Below are positions 22,235 through 26,585 of a stretch of DNA of 26,585 nt, in pieces. This DNA comes from DATKIY01 sp035543875 (GTDB taxonomy: Bacteria; Actinomycetota; Actinomycetes; JAHEKZ01). The stretch covers positions 1 through 26,585 of the forward strand of contig DATKIY010000107.1 in assembly GCA_035543875.1 (NCBI GenBank), written 5' to 3'. How positions within the stretch are numbered: position 1 is the stretch's first letter; every line of letters begins with the position of its first letter. Both the position numbers and the translations under genes were made by a program. The notes beneath the pieces were generated by a model, which was not told the origin of the DNA, did no database searches, and saw nothing but the letters and a program-made list of their open reading frames with translations.

Positions 22235-23511
22235 TGACCGCCGCGCCAACGCAGGTCGTGGGAATGCCTGAGGGTCACGACCCAGATGCGACCGGACACT
22301 GGGGACCATACGGCGGACGGTTTGTCCCGGAGGCGCTGGTCGCAGCGCTCGACCAGCTCACCGAGGCGTTCTTCGCGGCGCGCGTAGATCCGGTTTTCCA
22401 GCGAGAACTGGCGAACCTGCATCGCAACTATCTCGGTCGTCCGACCCCCCTGACCGACGCGCCGCGCTTTGGCGTGCATGCGGGCGGTGCCAGGGTGCTC
22501 CTCAAACGCGAAGACCTGAACCACACCGGCGCGCACAAAATCAACAGCGCGCTAGGGCAGGCGCTGCTGACCAAAAAGATGGGCAAGTCGCGCGTTATTG
22601 CAGAGACGGGGGCTGGGCAACACGGAGTTGCAACTGCCACGGCTTGCGCGTTGATGGGGTTGGACTGCGTGGTTTACATGGGGGAGGAGGACATCCGGCG
22701 GCAATCGCTCAACGTGGTCCGGATGAAGTTATTGGGTGCCGAGGTCATTCCCGTCGGTTCGGGATCGCGCACCCTGAAGGACGCGATCAACGAAGCGATG
22801 CGGGACTGGGTGACCAACGTAGAAGACACCCACTACTTGCTAGGGACAGTCGCAGGTCCACACCCATTCCCCATGATGGTGCGAGAGTTCCAACGTGTGA
22901 TCGGTGAAGAGGCCAGACAACAGGTGCTGGACCTCACCGGTGACCTACCTGACGCGGTCCTGGCCTGCGTCGGAGGTGGGTCGAACGCGATCGGCATCTT
23001 CCACGCGTTTCTCGATGATGCTGATGTCAGGCTCGTTGGTTTCGAAGCCGGTGGCGACGGGCTCAACACCGGCAAGCATGCTGCGACGATCACTGGCGGA
23101 GCGCCAGGTGTTTTACATGGTGCCCGTTCCTATCTGCTCCAAGACGAGATGGGCCAGACCATCGAAAGTCACTCAATCTCAGCCGGGCTCGACTACCCCG
23201 GCGTTGGGCCAGAACACGCTTGGCTCAACGACATTGGGCGTGCCACCTACCGGCCAATCACAGATGCGCAGGCGATGAAGGCGTTTGCCTTGCTATGTCG
23301 AACCGAGGGCATCATCCCCGCCATCGAATCGGCACATGCCCTCGCCGGAGCGATCGAGGTGGGTAAAGAACTTGGTCCCGACTCGGTGCTGCTTGTCAAT
23401 CTCTCGGGACGCGGCGACAAGGACGTGGAGACGGCTGCTGAGTGGTTCAAGCTTGAGACTGACGCCGCCGGCGAATCGGTGTCCGTTGCAGCTGCGTCTG
23501 GACAACCATGA
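22234..23511 (+). CDS. trpB: Tryptophan synthase beta chain
   Basis: Joins indole and serine using PLP. 425 residues from ATG 22234; GTG 22231 directly before it is possible but too close to the GGGGGA ribosome binding site. The PLP lysine is K102 in 'HTGAHKINSALGQALL'. Other family blocks are 'GPYGGRFVPEAL', 'KREDLNHTGAHK', 'ETGAGQHGVATATACA', 'CVGGGSNAIGIFH', 'FEAGGDGLNTGKHAATI' and 'LVNLSGRGDKDVET'. This is the TrpB1 type that works with TrpA. It overlaps trpC (TGATG) and trpA (ATGA). Confidence 0.98.
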   Translation: MTAAPTQVVGMPEGHDPDATGHWGPYGGRFVPEALVAALDQLTEAFFAARVDPVFQRELANLHRNYLGRPTPLTDAPRFGVHAGGARVLLKREDLNHTGAHKINSALGQALLTKKMGKSRVIAETGAGQHGVATATACALMGLDCVVYMGEEDIRRQSLNVVRMKLLGAEVIPVGSGSRTLKDAINEAMRDWVTNVEDTHYLLGTVAGPHPFPMMVREFQRVIGEEARQQVLDLTGDLPDAVLACVGGGSNAIGIFHAFLDDADVRLVGFEAGGDGLNTGKHAATITGGAPGVLHGARSYLLQDEMGQTIESHSISAGLDYPGVGPEHAWLNDIGRATYRPITDAQAMKAFALLCRTEGIIPAIESAHALAGAIEVGKELGPDSVLLVNLSGRGDKDVETAAEWFKLETDAAGESVSVAAASGQP

Positions 23512-24329
23512 GCACGCTTGAGGCGATGTTCAACCGCACGAAGGGCGAGGGTCGGGCAGCCCTGATTGGCTACCTGCCCGCTGGGTTCCCGTCAGTGGAC
23601 GGCGCGATTGAAGCCATGACCGCGATGGTTGAGGGCGGGGTTGATGCCGTTGAGGTCGGGCTTGCTTACTCTGACCCACTGCTCGACGGTCCGACCATTC
23701 AGGACGCCGTGAAGATTGCTCTAGCCGCTGGTGTGACGACGCACGATGTTCTTCGCACCGTGACCGCAGTCAGCAGCACGGGTGCACCCACCATGGTGAT
23801 GAGTTACTGGAATCCCATCGAGCGTTACGGCGTGGCGAAGTTTGCATTGGACCTAGCCAAAGCCGGGGGTGCTGGAACTATCACTGCGGACATCATTCCT
23901 GACGAGGCAGCCGAGTGGATTTCAGCGTCGGAGGCGAACCGGCTGGACCATGTTTTCTTGGTCGCTCCATCGTCGACCGACGTTCGAATTGCCCGGACCG
24001 CCGAAGCGGCGAGTGGGTTTGTATACGCGGCGGCGGTGATGGGTGTCACCGGAGCAAGAACCCAGGTGGGTGCGGCAGCCCGACAACTCGTCGCCAGAAC
24101 TAAAGCCGTGACTACGCTGCCGGTCTGCGTTGGCCTCGGCGTATCGTCGGGGAGTCAAGCCGCCGAAGTTGCTGAGTTCGCTGACGGTGTCATCGTCGGT
24201 TCGGCGTTTGTCAGGTGTCTGCTTGACGCGCCCTCACCTGCTGCTGGCGTGGCTGCGGTGCACGCGTTGTCGCAGGAGCTTGCCGCTGGCGTTCGCGGAG
24301 GCGTGACCAGCGCATCCGCCTCCTCATGA
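23508..24329 (+). CDS. trpA: Tryptophan synthase alpha chain
   Basis: Cleaves indole-3-glycerol phosphate to indole, which is channelled to TrpB. 273 residues. The two catalytic acids are in place: Glu in 'DAVEVGLAYSDPLLDGPTIQ' and the Asp of 'PLLDGP' in the same block. Phosphate-binding 'GLGVSSGSQAAEVAEFADGVIVGSAFV' is at the C-terminal side. The ATG overlaps the trpB stop and the TGA overlaps the ATG of the MauE-like gene (both ATGA), so translation continues from the trp genes into the redox genes. Confidence 0.98.
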   Translation: MSTLEAMFNRTKGEGRAALIGYLPAGFPSVDGAIEAMTAMVEGGVDAVEVGLAYSDPLLDGPTIQDAVKIALAAGVTTHDVLRTVTAVSSTGAPTMVMSYWNPIERYGVAKFALDLAKAGGAGTITADIIPDEAAEWISASEANRLDHVFLVAPSSTDVRIARTAEAASGFVYAAAVMGVTGARTQVGAAARQLVARTKAVTTLPVCVGLGVSSGSQAAEVAEFADGVIVGSAFVRCLLDAPSPAAGVAAVHALSQELAAGVRGGVTSASASS

Positions 24330-24919
24330 CCGTCGATACGTCGCGGCTTCACGGAGGATTTCGCGGCTCGCAGTGGCAACGGTGGCTGTCGACGATCGCC
24401 CGGCTTGGGTTGGGTGTCGTGCTGGTCGTCGCGGCGTCACTGAAAATCGCCGATCCAAAGCAGGCTGCTCTTGCGGTGCAGGCGTACCAAATTCTGCCGA
24501 CCCAAGTTGGCGAGTATGTGGGATACGGCTTACCGCTTCTCGAGTTCGGACTTGGTGTCCTGCTGATCCTTGGATTGGGCACGCGGCTGGCCGCGATCGG
24601 GGCCGGTGCCTTGATGACCGCTTTTGTTATCGGTGTCGCATCCGCGTGGGCTCGCGGGTTGTCGATCGACTGTGGGTGCTTCGGTGGCGGCGGCGCTGTT
24701 CCAGAGGGGCAGGCGCAGTACCTCCCGGTCATCGCTCGCGATCTGGGATTTACCGTGTTGGCAGGCTGGTTGGTCGCATTTCCTGCGAGTCGGTGGGCCA
24801 TCGACTCGACAGGTAGGGCAGGACTCGGTGACCGGGGCATCTACGACATGGACGACGATGAGACGTCCAACGGAACGGATATCGACCGTGTGAGTAGCGG
24901 AGAGGAAACAACGACGTGA
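24326..24919 (+). CDS. MauE/DoxX-like membrane protein
   Basis: 197 residues with four hydrophobic helices, at about 25-42, 65-87, 90-110 and 133-153. Typical DoxX/MauE features are 'ARLGLGVVLVVAASLKIADP', 'GYGLPLLEFGLGVLLILG' and the cysteine motif 'SIDCGCFGGGG' (C116 and C118). Methylamine-utilisation MauE proteins act in disulfide chemistry outside the membrane. Here the next gene encodes a DsbA-like thioredoxin, so a role in passing electrons or disulfides across the membrane is a reasonable inference. The acidic C-terminal tail 'DMDDDETSNGTDID' is cytoplasmic or disordered. It overlaps trpA and the next gene by four bases each. Confidence 0.85.
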   Translation: MTVDTSRLHGGFRGSQWQRWLSTIARLGLGVVLVVAASLKIADPKQAALAVQAYQILPTQVGEYVGYGLPLLEFGLGVLLILGLGTRLAAIGAGALMTAFVIGVASAWARGLSIDCGCFGGGGAVPEGQAQYLPVIARDLGFTVLAGWLVAFPASRWAIDSTGRAGLGDRGIYDMDDDETSNGTDIDRVSSGEETTT

Positions 24920-25848
24920 CTGAACCCGGCAATGGCCAAGGCGGCGACGACGCCGGTGGGCGCGGCAGAAGACGGCGCCGCGACGGCCAAGGAGACGGCC
25001 ATGGTCGCCGCGACCAAGGCCGCGACCCAAAGGGGACCGGTGACCGAGCCGGACAGTCAGGAGCTGGTCGCGGTGGTGGGGGTGACGGTGACCGCCCGCG
25101 CGGCGCGGCAAGAGAGCGGCTTCGGGAGGAGCGGGCCCGCAACCGATCGAGAGGTGGCAGCGGCCGCCTATTAGCGATTATCGGTGTCGTCCTGCTCGTC
25201 GTGGCAGTAGTCGTCATTTTCGTGGTCGTGCAGAACCAGCGGACGACGTCCACAGGGGAAGGGGAACTCCCCGACACGGTGGCCAGCAACGGCGGGCCGG
25301 TGACGTTTGGTACTGGGCCAGTGACCGTCTCGCTGTGGGAGGACTTTCAGTGTCCGGTGTGCAAGGCCTTCGAGGCGACGAACGGCCAGATGCTGAAGGA
25401 GATGGCAGACGCCAACGACATCACCTTGGAGATTCACCCGGTTTCGTTCCTGGATCAAAATCTCAACAACAGCTCGTCCGCTCTGGCCGCGAACGCGTTT
25501 GGTTGTGCCGCGGCATCCGGTAGTGATCCCGCACTTGAGTTCCACCTCACCGTGTACGAGCACCAGCCGGAGGAGCAACCAGGGGTTGAGGCTTGGTCTG
25601 CCGCCGATCTCGTCGGCTGGGGAGATGAGTCGGGCATCTCCGGAAGCGACTGGGCTACCTGCGTCAACGACCAACCATTCAGTGGTTGGGTTGCAGACGT
25701 TGAGTCGTCACGTGCCGACGCTGGCGTCGTCGGTACCCCAACGGTTTTCGTCGACGGTGAGCTGGCCTGGAAGACCAAAGAGGAGTTTCCCGCGTTCCTA
25801 CAGTCCAGTGATGCTTTGGCGGCTGTCATCAACCAGGCTGGCAGCTGA
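24916..25848 (+). CDS. Membrane-anchored DsbA-like thiol-disulfide oxidoreductase
   Basis: 310 residues from GTG 24916. Residues 1-82 form a highly charged Arg/Gly/Asp-rich tail, then comes one transmembrane helix (about 85-105, 'LLAIIGVVLLVVAVVVIFVV') and an extracytoplasmic thioredoxin-fold domain. The active site is C146-P-V-C149 in 'DFQCPVCKAFE', and the cis-proline loop is 'VVGTPTVFVDG'. Two further cysteines ('FGCAAASG', 'WATCVND') could form a structural disulfide. Such DsbA/thioredoxin_4 proteins help oxidise or isomerise exported proteins. It is coupled to the MauE-like gene (GTGA overlap) and lies 18 bases before lgt. The long RG-rich tail is unusual for the family. Confidence 0.9.
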   Translation: MTEPGNGQGGDDAGGRGRRRRRDGQGDGHGRRDQGRDPKGTGDRAGQSGAGRGGGGDGDRPRGAARERLREERARNRSRGGSGRLLAIIGVVLLVVAVVVIFVVVQNQRTTSTGEGELPDTVASNGGPVTFGTGPVTVSLWEDFQCPVCKAFEATNGQMLKEMADANDITLEIHPVSFLDQNLNNSSSALAANAFGCAAASGSDPALEFHLTVYEHQPEEQPGVEAWSAADLVGWGDESGISGSDWATCVNDQPFSGWVADVESSRADAGVVGTPTVFVDGELAWKTKEEFPAFLQSSDALAAVINQAGS

Positions 25849-25866
25849 TCCATCGATGAGGTCTTC

Positions 25867-26585
25867 GTGACAGCAAGCGACGTACTGTCGATTCCTAGCC
25901 CCAGCGATGGGGTTTGGTACGTAGGACCTTTCCCCGTGCGCGGCTATGCCCTCAGCATCATCGTCGGAATCATCCTCGCGTTGTGGATCGGTGAGCGCCG
26001 CTGGCGTGCGCGCGGTGGTGCGCCTGGTGTCGTCATGGATGCAGCGGTCTGGGCGGTTCCGTTTGGAATCATCGGCGGTCGGTTGTATCACGTCATCACA
26101 ACGCCCCAGCCGTACTTTGGGTCCGACGGTCATCCACTTGATGCATTCAAGATCTGGCAGGGCGGCCTTGGTATCTGGGGTGCGGTGGCTTTGGGTGGGG
26201 TCGGTGCGTGGATTGCCATGAGACGAAAGGGTCTCCCGCTGCCGCCGTTGGGTGATGCGATTGCACCAGGGATCGCCGTTGCACAAGCTGTCGGGCGATG
26301 GGGCAACTGGTTCAATCAAGAGCTGTTCGGTGGTCCGACGAACCTGCCGTGGGGACTTGAAATCGACCTGTCGCACCGACCGGCGCAGTACATCGGTGTC
26401 ACGACCTTCCAACCAACCTTCCTGTACGAATCGCTGTGGATGCTCGTCGTCGCGGTAATACTGGTCGTGGTGGATCGTAGGTTGCGGCTAGGGCACGGTC
26501 GGGTGTTTGCCTTGTACGTCGCGCTGTACACCGTGGGCCGCTTTGGCATCGAACTACTACGCATTGACCCGGCCAACGAAATCTT
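25867..26585 (+). CDS. lgt: Prolipoprotein diacylglyceryl transferase, 5' part
   Basis: Transfers diacylglycerol from phosphatidylglycerol to the lipobox cysteine of prolipoproteins, in the cytoplasmic membrane. 239 codons are visible and the frame is still open at the right edge. The start GTG 25867 has GAGG five bases upstream. Signature blocks are 'VRGYALSIIVGIILALWIG', 'IIGGRLYHVITTP', 'IWQGGLGIWGAVALGG' and the Lgt motif 'GRWGNWFNQELFGGPT', followed by 'QPTFLYESLWML' and 'GRFGIELLR'. Its product makes the substrate of LspA (encoded at 351-866). Its location after trpA is conserved in actinobacteria. Confidence 0.96.
   Translation, partial: MTASDVLSIPSPSDGVWYVGPFPVRGYALSIIVGIILALWIGERRWRARGGAPGVVMDAAVWAVPFGIIGGRLYHVITTPQPYFGSDGHPLDAFKIWQGGLGIWGAVALGGVGAWIAMRRKGLPLPPLGDAIAPGIAVAQAVGRWGNWFNQELFGGPTNLPWGLEIDLSHRPAQYIGVTTFQPTFLYESLWMLVVAVILVVVDRRLRLGHGRVFALYVALYTVGRFGIELLRIDPANEI

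Noticed and set aside
24932..25174. A second 80-codon frame over the start of the DsbA-like gene
   Set aside because: Shadow frame in a G+C-rich, Arg/Gly-coding stretch. The overlapping GTG 24916 frame leads into a clear transmembrane helix and CPVC domain.

Overview
The window is a compact, G+C-rich bacterial chromosome segment with short intergenic gaps, many GTG starts and many ATGA/GTGA overlaps. Gene content and order point to an actinomycete (Actinomycetota, class Actinomycetes). The order hisD-hisC-hisB-hisH-hisA-hisF-hisI-trpE-(Trp-associated membrane protein)-trpC-trpB-trpA-lgt matches what I recall from mycobacteria and Streptomyces. The HisA protein resembles PriA, and several actinobacterial families are present (HGxxPAAW protein, TIGR03085 protein, DUF3352 protein). 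I cannot name the genus. I see no mobile element, rRNA, tRNA or CRISPR array.

Layout. Positions 1-1801: the 3' end of a TraR/DksA-type zinc-finger gene, lspA and an RluA-family pseudouridine synthase. Positions 1820-2845, minus strand: a PadR regulator, a HAAS-domain membrane protein and a 35-residue membrane microprotein. Their promoter is unusually clear, leaderless and carries a repeat that may be an operator. Positions 2952-3896: an aldo/keto reductase with a small tandem-repeat insertion. Positions 3992-7507: dnaE, with its PHP exonuclease site apparently intact. Positions 7626-13690: a run starting with a DUF3352 surface protein and a four-helix membrane protein, then hisD, hisC, hisB, a 51-residue membrane protein and hisH. 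Positions 13700-17193: a basic membrane protein, priA, an SRPBCC-like protein, hisF, a TIGR03085-type gene on the opposite strand, and hisI. Positions 17180-24329: trpE, a membrane-protein block (Trp-associated protein, two DUF4190 paralogues, HGxxPAAW protein, DUF2752 protein), then trpC-trpB-trpA. Positions 24326-26585: a MauE/DoxX-like protein, a membrane-anchored DsbA-like thioredoxin and lgt, which is cut by the window edge.

How the genes work together. Histidine and tryptophan synthesis are physically fused (hisI overlaps trpE), and no separate trpF is present. This fits PriA acting in both pathways. trpD, trpG, hisG and hisE are not in the window. The last three genes would act on the cell surface: thiol-disulfide chemistry and lipoprotein acylation, the latter paired functionally with lspA at the other end.

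I found no wholly new system. The most distinctive signals are regulatory: (a) the PadR promoter with 8-bp direct repeats one helical turn apart in its spacer; (b) a recurring TAG(G/C)CT -10-like hexamer at gene boundaries, twice built from the stop codon of the gene before and six bases ahead of the next start; (c) a 13-bp palindrome next to the putative hisF -10; (d) a triple repeat upstream of the first DUF4190 gene; (e) two annotation-sized microproteins.
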